From Nocardioides lianchengensis (GTDB taxonomy: Bacteria; Actinomycetota; Actinomycetes; Propionibacteriales; Nocardioidaceae): DNA of 64,000 nucleotides. This document shows positions 40,402 to 48,392 of the stretch, piece by piece (positions within the stretch are counted from its first letter, which is position 1; the number at the start of each line of letters is the position of its first letter). Where the stretch lies: the NCBI RefSeq assembly GCF_900101465.1, contig NZ_FMZM01000008.1, forward strand, positions 62,001 through 126,000, given 5' to 3'. The notes below the pieces were generated by a model. It ran no database searches. It worked only from the letters and a program-made list of their open reading frames with translations, and was not told where the DNA came from. The translations under genes and the position numbers were made by a program.

Positions 40402-40568
40402 GTCCTACTTACCCGGTGATCAGGGGAAGTAGGACGCCGCCTCCTGAGTCACTCAGGTCCCACCGGCCACACCGCTCAGGGTTTCCCGGACGTTCCTGGC
40501 CGAAGCTTCGCCCGGGAACGTCCGGGAAGGGCCCTTATCCGGGTAAGTAGGACGCCCCCCCCCCCCCC
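40402..40568. repeat. Nested palindromic element with a 14-C run
   Basis: Outer arms GTCCTACTTACCCGG (40402-40416) and its exact complement (40539-40553) enclose a second pair, TTCCCGGACGTTCC (40483-40496) and its exact complement (40515-40528), whose loop holds the palindrome CGAAGCTTCG. The left outer arm can also pair locally with AAGTAGGAC (40427-40435), so two folds compete. CTGAGTCACTCAG lies between. A run of 14 C (40555-40568) follows, 4 nt before the MMPL gene stop. This is most likely a dispersed intergenic element. Confidence 0.7.
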
Positions 40569-40571
40569 GCC

Positions 40572-42557
40572 TCAGACCCGCCGCGGCCACCAGAACCGGT
40601 CACCGAGCCGGATGGCCAGGGCCGGGACGAGGACGGTGCGCACGAGCAGCGTGTCGAGCAGGACGCCCAGGCAGATGACCGTGCCGATCTGGGCGAGCAC
40701 GACCAGCGGAAGCACGCCGAGGACGGCGAACACGGCCGCGAGCAGGATGCCGGCGCTCGTGATCACCCCGCCGGTCGCCGTGAGCGCCCGGAGCATCCCG
40801 TCGCGGGAGCCGTGCTCGCGCCCCTCCTCCCGGGCGCGGGTCACCAGGAAGATGTTGTAGTCGACGCCCAGCGCGACCAGGAACAGGAACGCGAAGAGCG
40901 GCGTGCTGGTGTCCAGGGCCTCGAAGCCGAGGATCCCGGTGAACAGCCACCAGGAGAGCCCGAGGCTGGCCAGGTACGTCGCCAGCACGGTCAGCACCAG
41001 GAGGCCGGCGGCCACGATCGAGCGCAGGAGCAGCAGCAGCGCACCGAGCACCAGGACCAGGATGAGCGGCAGGATCAGCAGCCGGTCGCGGGCAGCGCCC
41101 TCCTTCTCGTCGATCCCTTCCGCCTCCGCCCCGAGCACGTGGGTGTCGTCGAGCCCGTCCACCGCGTCGCGGATGCGGTCGACGGTGTCGCGGGCCTCGT
41201 CCGACCCGGACGCGCCGGTCAGCACGACGTCCAGCTGGCTGACGCCGTCGCCCTCCGCGCTCGGGCGGACCGACTGCACGCCCTCGACCGCGGCGACGCG
41301 CTCCTGCACGGAGGCGGGGTCCTCGGTCGTCACCACCTGCGCGGGATCGGTCAGCCCGGCGGGGAAGGACTCGGCGGCGCGGGCCGCGGCCGAGATCGCC
41401 TCGGGCTCGTCCAGGAACTGCTCGGAGCGGTCCAGGCCGGTGTCGATGCGGAAGACGCCGAGGGCCAGCACCGCGAGCAGCAGCACGCTGCCGGTCACGA
41501 AGGTGCCGGGGCGTCCGGCTACCCGCTGTCCGACCCGGTGCCAGATCCCGTTGCCGTCCACCAGCGCCGGCTCCCCCTCGCGCGGGACCCGGGGCCAGAA
41601 GACCCAGCGTCCGAACAGGACCAGGGTCGCGGGCAGGACCACCAGGGCGAAGAACACCGCCACCACGACCCCGACCGCGCAGGCGAGGCCCAGCCCGCGG
41701 GTCGTCGGGGTCAGCGAGAGCAGGAGGGTCAGCAGGCCGAGGACGACCGTGGTCCCGCTGGCGAGCACGGGCTCCGCCGTACGACGCAGCGCCTCGGCCA
41801 TCGCGAGGTGCCGGGGCCCGTGCCGGCGGAGCTCGTCGCGGTAGCGGGAGATGAGCAGCAGCGAGTAGTTGGTGCCCGCCCCGAAGACCAGGACGGACAA
41901 GATGCCGACCGTCGACTCGTCCCAGGCCACGTCGACCGCGGCGAGCACCTGGGTCGCCACGACCGCGGCCAGCCGGTCGGCGATGCCGACCACGGCCAGC
42001 GGGACGATCCAGAGGACCGGGCTGCGGTAGGTGACGACGAGCAGCAGGGCCACGATCAGCGCGGTGGCCATCAGCAGCCGCAGGTCGGCCCCCTCGAACA
42101 CCGCCGACAGGTCGGCCTGGATGGCCGCCGGACCGGTCACCTGCCCGGTGACCCCGTCCGGCAGCGCCTCGTCGAGCGACGCGCGCAGGTCCGCGACCGC
42201 GTCGGAGGTGTTGCCGCCGTCGTCCGTCTCGACCGGCACCACGGCGATCGCCGCCGTCCCGTCGTCGGACACGGTCAGCTCGGACTCCACGGGTACGGCG
42301 TCGAGCGCGGCCTGGTCCAGGCGACCCTCGTCGGCCGTCACCAGGACGATCGCGACGGAGCTGTCCGCGGCGGGCAGGCGCTCCTGCAGCGCGGTTCCGA
42401 GGGTGCTGTCGAGGCCGGTGGGCAGGGAGTCCAGCGGGCTTCGGTCCCGCTCCCCCTCCCCGACCAGACCGAGGACGACTCCGGCGAGCAGCAGCGGAAG
42501 CAGGGCGACCAGCCACGCAGTGCGGCGGCCGGTGATGAGACGGACGGGCGAGGGCAT
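40572..42557 (-). CDS. MMPL-family exporter
   Basis: A 661-aa RND-type transporter with two repeats of an outside domain followed by about five membrane helices each. Conserved parts include STVGILSVLVFGAGTNYSLL with LISRYRDELRRHG in repeat 1 and TSTPLFAFLFLVALGVDYNI with FLVTRAREEGREHG in repeat 2. Members export lipids, siderophores, pigments or drugs with proton motive force. The ATG at 42557 is clear. A MarR regulator is divergent 55 bp away and the gap contains a palindromic operator candidate, so expression is probably induced by an exported compound. Confidence 0.88.
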   Translation of the reverse strand: MPSPVRLITGRRTAWLVALLPLLLAGVVLGLVGEGERDRSPLDSLPTGLDSTLGTALQERLPAADSSVAIVLVTADEGRLDQAALDAVPVESELTVSDDGTAAIAVVPVETDDGGNTSDAVADLRASLDEALPDGVTGQVTGPAAIQADLSAVFEGADLRLLMATALIVALLLVVTYRSPVLWIVPLAVVGIADRLAAVVATQVLAAVDVAWDESTVGILSVLVFGAGTNYSLLLISRYRDELRRHGPRHLAMAEALRRTAEPVLASGTTVVLGLLTLLLSLTPTTRGLGLACAVGVVVAVFFALVVLPATLVLFGRWVFWPRVPREGEPALVDGNGIWHRVGQRVAGRPGTFVTGSVLLLAVLALGVFRIDTGLDRSEQFLDEPEAISAAARAAESFPAGLTDPAQVVTTEDPASVQERVAAVEGVQSVRPSAEGDGVSQLDVVLTGASGSDEARDTVDRIRDAVDGLDDTHVLGAEAEGIDEKEGAARDRLLILPLILVLVLGALLLLLRSIVAAGLLVLTVLATYLASLGLSWWLFTGILGFEALDTSTPLFAFLFLVALGVDYNIFLVTRAREEGREHGSRDGMLRALTATGGVITSAGILLAAVFAVLGVLPLVVLAQIGTVICLGVLLDTLLVRTVLVPALAIRLGDRFWWPRRV

Positions 42558-42588
42558 GCTTGTCCTTCGAGCAACGTTGGTAGGATCG

Positions 42589-42612
42589 CTAACTAGGTTA
42601 ACCACTAAGTAG
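42589..42612. promoter_or_regulatory. MarR-type operator candidate
   Basis: An imperfect palindrome, CTAACTAGGTTAACCACTAAG (centre GGTTAACC at 42596-42603), lies between the divergent MMPL and MarR genes and touches the MarR start. MarR dimers bind such palindromes and repress both genes; the pairing is inferred. Confidence 0.45.
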
Positions 42613-43077
42613 GTGAAGGAAACGACCGCCCCCACGAACCACCCCACGTCCGCCCTGCTGCGCGAGCTGGTCGAGGCGGGTGTCCGACTGCGCCACCACG
42701 TCGCCCGCACGGCCGGACTGGGCGAGTCGGAGCTGGTCACCCTGCAGCACCTGTCCGCGGCGCCCCTCGGCCCCGCCGAGGTGGCCCGACGGCTGGGCGT
42801 GAGCACGGCGGCCTCGACCGGCATCGTCGACCGGCTGGCCGCGCGCGGGCACGTCGAGCGTCGCCCGCACGACCACGATCGCCGGCGTACCGAGGTGCAC
42901 CTGACGGAGTCGGGGCGGACCGAGCTCGTCGCACACCTGATGCCGATGTTCGTCGGCCTCCGCGAGCTGGAGGAGGCGTTCACCCCCGAGGAGCTCGCGG
43001 TCGTCCAGCGCTACCTGACCGGCGCGACCGCCGCGTTCGAGGCGGTCTCGGAGACCGGCCAGGAGACCGGTCAGTAG
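42613..43077 (+). CDS. MarR-family transcriptional regulator
   Basis: A 154-aa winged-helix regulator: LVTLQHLSAAPLGPAEVARR then LGVSTAASTGIVDRLAARGH (about 35-76) with the wing VERRPHDHDRRRTEVHLTES. The dimerisation helices follow at both ends. GTG 42613. It most likely represses the divergent MMPL exporter. Its last 7 nt overlap the convergent YdhR-like gene. Confidence 0.88.
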   Translation: MKETTAPTNHPTSALLRELVEAGVRLRHHVARTAGLGESELVTLQHLSAAPLGPAEVARRLGVSTAASTGIVDRLAARGHVERRPHDHDRRRTEVHLTESGRTELVAHLMPMFVGLRELEEAFTPEELAVVQRYLTGATAAFEAVSETGQETGQ

Positions 43078-43409
43078 CGGGCTGCGGCCTCGAAGCCTTC
43101 CCAGCCCTCGGCGATCGCGACCACGTCGAACGCCTCGATCAGCACCGGCGGGCTGCCGACCATCCGCGAACCCGGCACGTCGGCCGCCCCGGCGCGGAAC
43201 TCCTCCTCGAACGACGCGCGCGCCTCGTCGGTGGCGAAGACGTAGGTGCCCTCGAACCACTCGCCCCGGCGCACTCGCCAGGTCTTGAAGCGCAGCCCGG
43301 ACATGCCGGTGAACCGGGCGTGGGACGTGCCCGCGACGTACGACGCCAGCTCGTCCTCGACGCCGTCGGGCGCGTCGACCAGCGACCAGCGGATCGACAG
43401 CCCGAGCAC
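43071..43409 (-). CDS. YdhR-like small monooxygenase-fold protein
   Basis: A 112-aa protein (GLSIRWSLVDAPDGVEDELA, FTGMSGLRFKTWRVRRGEWF, EGTYVFATDEARASFEEEF) that fits the dimeric alpha-beta barrel of YdhR/ABM-type monooxygenases. No catalytic residue can be pinned down. GTG 43409 starts 2 nt after the pepA stop, so it belongs to the pepA transcript. Confidence 0.65.
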   Translation of the reverse strand: MLGLSIRWSLVDAPDGVEDELASYVAGTSHARFTGMSGLRFKTWRVRRGEWFEGTYVFATDEARASFEEEFRAGAADVPGSRMVGSPPVLIEAFDVVAIAEGWEGFEAAARY

Positions 43410-43411
43410 GC

Positions 43412-44962
43412 TCAGATCCCGTCGAGCGGCGCCGGGCCGCCCAGCCAGGCGAGCAGGGCGCGCGCCCCGAAGCCGGTCGGGCCGGTGGTCCACTCGAAGG
43501 ACTCCGACGGGGAGTCACCGACCGAGGCCACGTCGAGGTGGGCCCACGGCACGTCGCCCACGAAGTGCTGGAGGAAGAGCGCGGCGGTGATCGCCCCGGG
43601 TCCACCGCCGGCATTGTCGGCGTCGGCGACCTTGGAGGCGATCTTGTCCTCGTAGACCGACGCGAGCGGGAAGCGCCACAGCGGCTCCCCGGCAGCGGCG
43701 CCCGCCGCCGCGACCCGCTCGGCGAGGGCGTCGCGGTTGGCGAAGAACCCGCCGACCTGCTGGCCGAGCGCGACCTTCATCGCGCCGGTCAGGGTGGCGA
43801 CGTCGACGACGACCGCCGGGTCGAGGGTGGCGACGGCGTACGCGAGGGCGTCGGCCATCACGACCCGGCCCTCCGCGTCGGTGTTGGTCACCTCGGTCGT
43901 CCGGCCGCCCCAGTGCCGGACCACGTCGCCGGGGCGCAGCGCGTTGCCGGAGACGGCGTTCTCGGCCATCGGCACCAGCCCGACGACCCGGACCGGACAG
44001 TCGACCTCGGCCAGTGCGGCGAGCACCGACAGCACCACGGCGCCGCCGGTCATGTCGCGCTTCATCGTCGACATCGCCTCGCCGGGCTTGATCGACAGAC
44101 CACCGGTGTCAAAGGTGATGCCCTTGCCGACCAGCACCACCATGGGCGTCCGACGGGTGGCCTTGCGCGGGGTGTAGTCGAGGCGGACCAGGCGCGGCGG
44201 CGTGGCCGAGGCCTGGCCGACCCCGACGATCCCCCCGAAGCCCTCGGCGGCGAGCCGCTGCTCGTCCCAGACCTCGTAGGCCAGGCCGGCCTCGTCCGCG
44301 ACCAGGCGCGCCTGCTCGGCGAGCCAGGCCGGGCTCTTCAGGTTGGACGGCACGGTCGCGAGCTGGCGGGCCCGCCAGCCGGCACCTCCCACCGCAACGG
44401 CCCGACGCAGCACCGGCGTGTCGCCCTCCGGACGCCCGGCGACGACGATCCGTCCGACCGGCACGTGCTCGGGCGGCGTCGAGCGCCAGTGGAAGCGGAA
44501 CGAGCCGAGCATGGCCCCGACCACGAACGCCTCCAGGCCCGCGTCGTCGGCGACCGCGGCCACCGAGGTGGCGACCGAGGCGCGGTCGACCGTGGCCCGC
44601 GCGAGCGCGGCCCCGGCCCGGCGCAGGTCGTCGGGCCGCTGATCGCCGACCCCGACGAGCAGCACCTGGCGCAGCTCCGCGTTCTCCGGCCCGCCCAGCG
44701 GCACGGGCAACGAGGTGACCTCGCCCGCCTTGCCGCTCGCCCGGTCCTGCTCGAGCACCGCGAGCAGGTCCAGGCCCAGCTGGTCGACCAGCTGCTCGGC
44801 GCCGGGGCCGAGCAGCGGACCGTCCCCCTCGCCGTCGGCGGGCAGCACCGGGAGGGCCACCACCTCGACGCCGAGCACGGCATGCGGGAGCACGTCGCTG
44901 AGGGCGAAGTCCGGAGGGGAGACCTGGGTCGGGAGATCAGGGCGTGCCGGTGAGGTCGTCAA
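43412..44962 (-). CDS. pepA: Leucyl aminopeptidase (M17)
   Basis: A 516-aa cytosolic metallo-aminopeptidase with an N-terminal macro-like domain and a C-terminal catalytic domain. The two-metal site is formed by VLVGKGITFDTGGLSIKPGE (Lys and Asp ligands) and TNTDAEGRVVMADALAYAVA, the M17 signature. It trims N-terminal residues from peptides and takes part in glutathione/mycothiol-conjugate turnover in some bacteria. It lies 2 nt past the short DUF3117 gene and just before the YdhR-like gene. Confidence 0.94.
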   Translation of the reverse strand: MTTSPARPDLPTQVSPPDFALSDVLPHAVLGVEVVALPVLPADGEGDGPLLGPGAEQLVDQLGLDLLAVLEQDRASGKAGEVTSLPVPLGGPENAELRQVLLVGVGDQRPDDLRRAGAALARATVDRASVATSVAAVADDAGLEAFVVGAMLGSFRFHWRSTPPEHVPVGRIVVAGRPEGDTPVLRRAVAVGGAGWRARQLATVPSNLKSPAWLAEQARLVADEAGLAYEVWDEQRLAAEGFGGIVGVGQASATPPRLVRLDYTPRKATRRTPMVVLVGKGITFDTGGLSIKPGEAMSTMKRDMTGGAVVLSVLAALAEVDCPVRVVGLVPMAENAVSGNALRPGDVVRHWGGRTTEVTNTDAEGRVVMADALAYAVATLDPAVVVDVATLTGAMKVALGQQVGGFFANRDALAERVAAAGAAAGEPLWRFPLASVYEDKIASKVADADNAGGGPGAITAALFLQHFVGDVPWAHLDVASVGDSPSESFEWTTGPTGFGARALLAWLGGPAPLDGI

Positions 44963-44964
44963 CC

Positions 44965-45132
44965 TCAGCCCACGACGTCCTTGAGTGCATCACCGAGGGC
45001 GCCGGCTTCCTCGGCGTTGAGCTCGACAACGAGGCGGCCTCCGCCTTCGAGGGGGACGCGCATGACGATGCCGCGTCCTTCCTTGGTGACCTCCAGCGGA
45101 CCGTCGCCCGTCCGCGGCTTCATCGCCGCCAT
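44965..45132 (-). CDS. DUF3117 small protein
   Basis: A 55-aa protein, MAAMKPRTGDGPLEVTKEGR then GIVMRVPLEGGGRLVVELNA, ending in a helical EEAGALGDALKDVVG. This is the highly conserved actinobacterial DUF3117 sequence; function is unknown. ATG 45132 is clear because the family always starts MAAMKPRTGDGP. It ends 2 nt before pepA and is divergent from the enoyl-CoA hydratase gene. Confidence 0.93.
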   Translation of the reverse strand: MAAMKPRTGDGPLEVTKEGRGIVMRVPLEGGGRLVVELNAEEAGALGDALKDVVG

Positions 45133-45270
45133 CCGGCACCTCTTCCTTCTGTCCAGGGGCGTTCGCGGACCAGGGGGACCCGCGACGCCGTGTGCGTCGA
45201 CCATTATCCCCCATGACGGGGGTGTGCCGTGCCACAGTCCGGGTGAACCCGGGTGCGGCAGACTGCGGCC

Positions 45271-46065
45271 ATGACCGATGCTCCCGTTCTTCTCGACATC
45301 TCAAACGGCGTCGCCACGATCACCTTGAACCGCCCCGAGGCCATGAACAGCCTCGACGTGGCCACCAAGGTGCTGCTCCGCGAGGTCGTTCAGCAGGTCG
45401 CCGACGATGACGCCGTCCGGTGCGTGGTGCTCACCGGCACCGGGCGCGCCTTCTGCACCGGCCAGGACCTCAAGGAGCACATCCAGCTGCTCCGAGGCGG
45501 TGGCAGCGACGCGCTCTTCCGCACCGTCGACGAGCACTACAACCCGATCGTGACCGCGCTCGCCGGCATGGCCAAGCCGGTCATCGCAGCGGTCAACGGC
45601 GTCGCGGCCGGGGCGGGCGCGAGCCTGGCCTTCGCCTGCGACCTCCGGCTGGTCGCCGACACCGCGGGCTTCAACCTGGCCTTCGCCAACGTCGCCCTGT
45701 CCTGCGACACCGGCGCCAGCTACCACCTGCCGCTGCTGGTGGGGCGGGCCAAGGCCCTGGAGCTGCTCTACTTCCCGCGCACCGTGAAGGCCGACGAGGC
45801 CCTCACGCTCGGCCTCGCGACGCGGGTGCTGCCCGCCGACGAGCTGGCGGCCGAGGCGCAGACGCTGGCCGCCCGGCTGGCCGCCGGGCCGACCGTGGCC
45901 CTCGGCGCGATCCGACGCTCCGTCGGGTACGCCGCGGCCCACACCTTCATCGAGGCCCTGGAGTTCGAGAGCTCGATGATGCAGAAGAGCGGGGCGACCG
46001 AGGACCACCAGCGCGCCGTGGCCGCCTTCGTGGCCAAGGAGAAGCCGGTCTTCGAGGGGCGTTAG
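45271..46065 (+). CDS. Enoyl-CoA hydratase/isomerase
   Basis: A 264-aa crotonase-fold protein. It has the oxyanion-hole strands GTGRAFCTGQDLKEHIQLLR and AVNGVAAGAGASLAFACDLR. The residue positions of the two catalytic Glu of hydratases are occupied by other residues: LAFANVALSCDTGASYHLPL carries D where PaaG/PaaF-type isomerases also have Asp, so an isomerase or PaaG-like role is as likely as simple hydration. It acts in beta-oxidation or phenylacetate breakdown; no neighbour decides. ATG 45271. Confidence 0.85.
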   Translation: MTDAPVLLDISNGVATITLNRPEAMNSLDVATKVLLREVVQQVADDDAVRCVVLTGTGRAFCTGQDLKEHIQLLRGGGSDALFRTVDEHYNPIVTALAGMAKPVIAAVNGVAAGAGASLAFACDLRLVADTAGFNLAFANVALSCDTGASYHLPLLVGRAKALELLYFPRTVKADEALTLGLATRVLPADELAAEAQTLAARLAAGPTVALGAIRRSVGYAAAHTFIEALEFESSMMQKSGATEDHQRAVAAFVAKEKPVFEGR

Positions 46066-46072
46066 CCGGGGT

Positions 46073-46840
46073 TCAGCCCCGGTTGGGGCGCTCCTCGACC
46101 GTCCGGTAGCCGCGCCAGGCGCGGAAGACGCGGAGGACCTGCTCCGGGGCGACCCGGGTCATCTGCCGCTTGCTCGGGCGGGCGCCGTACTCGACGGTGA
46201 GGGCATTGCCGCGGAACCGGTCGTTGTACCAGCCCGTCATCGTCCCGTGGCAGACGCCGCCGCAGTCGAAGGTCTTGGCCGGCAGCCGCAGCACCTGGGC
46301 CACCCGGCGGGCGAGGGGCTTGTTCTTGGTGTCCGTGTCGACGCCGTACAGCGGCTGGTGGAAGCTGAGGATGTGGTCGGGCCGCACGTCGCGGAGGAAG
46401 CCCATCATCGCCTTCGTCTCCGGCTCGGACGCGGGCCCGCGGCCCGACTCGTAGCCGCCGTCCAGGTCGGCCCAGCGGTAGGGGTAGTTGCGGTTGAGGT
46501 CGACCCCCCGGGCGTTCTTGCGGGTGCCGGCGGCGAGGCCGTCGGGGTTGTACGTCGGCACCACCCACAGGTCGAGCCGGCGGACCGGCTCACCCTTGAC
46601 CAGCGCCTGCAGGATCTGGCGGGGTGCCGCCTCGTTGCCGTGCATGGTCGCGATCAGCACGACCGTCGGGACCTTCCGACCCGGCTTGCCGAGGTGGTAG
46701 GCGACGATCGGGCGGTCCTGGACCGAGCGGCCGATCACCACCTTGTCGATCACGGTGGGCTCGGCCGCCGCCGGCGGGGCCGGGGCGAACGCCACCACGA
46801 GGGCGAGCGAGGCGAGCAGGGTCCCGAGACGTCGCGTCAT
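46073..46840 (-). CDS. Secreted M14 zinc carboxypeptidase
   Basis: A 255-aa exported peptidase with a signal peptide (TLLASLALVVAFAPAPPAAA). Zinc ligands are H and E in LIATMHGNEAAPRQIL and H in DHILSFHQPLYGV; the Arg/Asn substrate site is GVDLNRNYPYRWADLDGG; the catalytic Glu is in ALTVEYGARPSKRQM. The single-domain size is like bacterial murein-peptide amidases (MpaA) and small carboxypeptidases, so a cell-wall peptide is a possible substrate. Its end overlaps a short CCGGGG/CCCCGG hairpin shared with the convergent hydratase gene. Confidence 0.87.
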   Translation of the reverse strand: MTRRLGTLLASLALVVAFAPAPPAAAEPTVIDKVVIGRSVQDRPIVAYHLGKPGRKVPTVVLIATMHGNEAAPRQILQALVKGEPVRRLDLWVVPTYNPDGLAAGTRKNARGVDLNRNYPYRWADLDGGYESGRGPASEPETKAMMGFLRDVRPDHILSFHQPLYGVDTDTKNKPLARRVAQVLRLPAKTFDCGGVCHGTMTGWYNDRFRGNALTVEYGARPSKRQMTRVAPEQVLRVFRAWRGYRTVEERPNRG

Positions 46841-46847
46841 GCGCCGA

Positions 46848-47279
46848 TCACACCTTCTGGAAGAGGTAGGCCCAGGTGAACACGCCCACCCCGACCACCA
46901 TGCCGACATGGGCCAGGACCGACAGCCCCGGGCCCGAGGACCAGCTGTCGGTGCGCTCCTCGGCGGCGTGCCGCCCCCGGCTCGGCAGCCAGCGGACCAG
47001 GATGAGCAGGCCGGCCAGCGCGACGAGCCACCACAGCCCGACGGCGGCCAGCCCGACCAGGCTGCCGCCCAGCGGGTGGCTCTCCGGAGCGAGCAGGAAC
47101 GCCACCCAGGCGACCAGCGCGAGCACGCCCGCACCGGTGTGCAGGTTCAGCAGCGCAGGCCCGACCTCGAGGCGGCCTGCGACCTCAGCACGGCGCAGGC
47201 GGAGCCGGGTGAGGACCACGACCACGGCCGCGAGACCGGTCAGGACGCCGACGACGGCGTAGGTGACTTCGGGTGACAC
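46848..47279 (-). CDS. Four-helix membrane protein of unknown function
   Basis: A 143-aa protein with four hydrophobic segments (YAVVGVLTGLAAVVVVLTRL, LHTGAGVLALVAWVAFLLAP, GLAAVGLWWLVALAGLLILV, VLAHVGMVVGVGVFTWAYLF) and conserved-looking His residues in helices 2 and 4 (NLHTG, LAHVG), as if to bind haem. I do not recognise the family with certainty. It lies 7 bp upstream of the M14 peptidase gene on the same strand. Confidence 0.7.
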   Translation of the reverse strand: MSPEVTYAVVGVLTGLAAVVVVLTRLRLRRAEVAGRLEVGPALLNLHTGAGVLALVAWVAFLLAPESHPLGGSLVGLAAVGLWWLVALAGLLILVRWLPSRGRHAAEERTDSWSSGPGLSVLAHVGMVVGVGVFTWAYLFQKV

Positions 47280-47294
47280 GGCGGGCAGTCTGCC

Positions 47295-47642
47295 CTACGC
47301 CGGAGGCGGGGGGCCATCGACGGGCGGCGGCGACCACTCCCGCGCCGGCTCGGACGCCGGCCCCGGGATCGGCTCAGGAGCATCGTCGGCGACCACGGTG
47401 GCGGCCTCCTCGCGCTCGGCCGCGAGCCGGTCGAGCAGCGCGTCCACCTCCTGCATCCGGTAGCCGCGGAACGCCAGCGGGAACCGCACCCGGCGCAGGT
47501 CGTCGGCGCTCACCGGCCCGGCTGCGGGGACGGTCGCGTCGAGTCGGTCGTCGTACGCCTCCGCCAGGGGGGCGCCTCGGCCAGCGGCGACCATGGCCAC
47601 GACGCCCATGGCGAGGACGACCAGGACCGCGAAGAGCCACAT
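47295..47642 (-). CDS. DivIVA-domain membrane protein
   Basis: A 115-aa protein: one N-terminal membrane helix (MWLFAVLVVLAMGVVAMVAA), then DDLRRVRFPLAFRGYRMQEV and DALLDRLAAEREEAATVV, the short DivIVA motif (F-x4-RGY-x3-EVD) that targets curved membrane at poles and septa, and a Pro-rich tail. Start is ATG 47642, overlapping the LOG gene stop (a GTG one codon earlier is possible). It may be a polar growth or division helper. Confidence 0.8.
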   Translation of the reverse strand: MWLFAVLVVLAMGVVAMVAAGRGAPLAEAYDDRLDATVPAAGPVSADDLRRVRFPLAFRGYRMQEVDALLDRLAAEREEAATVVADDAPEPIPGPASEPAREWSPPPVDGPPPPA

Positions 47643-48388
47643 CACGGGGCGTCCTCGCCGATCGGCTCGTCCCGGGCGGCGACCATCAGCGCGACGGCCT
47701 CGTCGATGTCGTCGGTGACCAGCAGCGCGTCGAGGTCGGACTGCGAGATCCGCCCCTCGGCCAGCACGGTGCCGCGCAGCCAGTCGATCAGGCCGCCCCA
47801 GTAGTCGGTGCCGAGCAGCACGATCGGGAAGCGGGTGATCTTCTGGGTCTGGACCAGGGTCATCGCCTCGAACAGCTCGTCGAGGGTGCCGACGCCGCCC
47901 GGGAGCACGATGAAGCCCTGGGTGTACTTCACGAACATCGTCTTGCGGACGAAGAAGTAGCGGAAGTTGATGCCGACGTCGACCCAGTCGTTGAGGCCCG
48001 ACTCGAAGGGCAGCTCGATGCCGAGGCCGACACTGAGCCCGTCGGCCTCGCAGGCGCCCTTGTTGGCCGCCTCCATCGCCCCCGGACCGCCGCCCGTGAC
48101 CACCGCGAAGCCGGCCTCGACGAGCTTGCGGCCCGCTTCCTCCCCCGCGGCGTACGACGGGTGCTCGCGCTCGGTGCGCGCGGAGCCGAAGACGGCCACC
48201 GCCGGTCCGAGCTCGGCCAGCGTGCCGAAGCCCTCGACGAACTCGGCCTGGATGCGCAGCACCCGCCACGGGTCGGCGTGCACCCAGTCGGCCGGGCCCC
48301 GGGAGTCCAGCAGCCGCTGGTCGGTGGTCGAGAACTCGACCTGGTCGCGCCGTTGCAGGACCGGCCCCTTCCGCTTGGACCTCACCAC
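47642..48388 (-). CDS. LOG-family nucleoside 5'-monophosphate phosphoribohydrolase
   Basis: A 248-aa Rossmann-fold protein of the LOG (lysine-decarboxylase-like) type. The signatures are VTGGGPGAMEAANKGACEAD (about 104-123) and FIVLPGGVGTLDELFEAMTL (PGGxGTxxE), with VAVFGSARTE at the first strand. LOG enzymes split the base from adenosine-type monophosphates and make cytokinin-like bases in plants and mycobacteria. It starts 5 nt after the dapE stop and is coupled to the DivIVA-like gene. Confidence 0.9.
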   Translation of the reverse strand: MVRSKRKGPVLQRRDQVEFSTTDQRLLDSRGPADWVHADPWRVLRIQAEFVEGFGTLAELGPAVAVFGSARTEREHPSYAAGEEAGRKLVEAGFAVVTGGGPGAMEAANKGACEADGLSVGLGIELPFESGLNDWVDVGINFRYFFVRKTMFVKYTQGFIVLPGGVGTLDELFEAMTLVQTQKITRFPIVLLGTDYWGGLIDWLRGTVLAEGRISQSDLDALLVTDDIDEAVALMVAARDEPIGEDAP

Positions 48389-48392
48389 CGGG

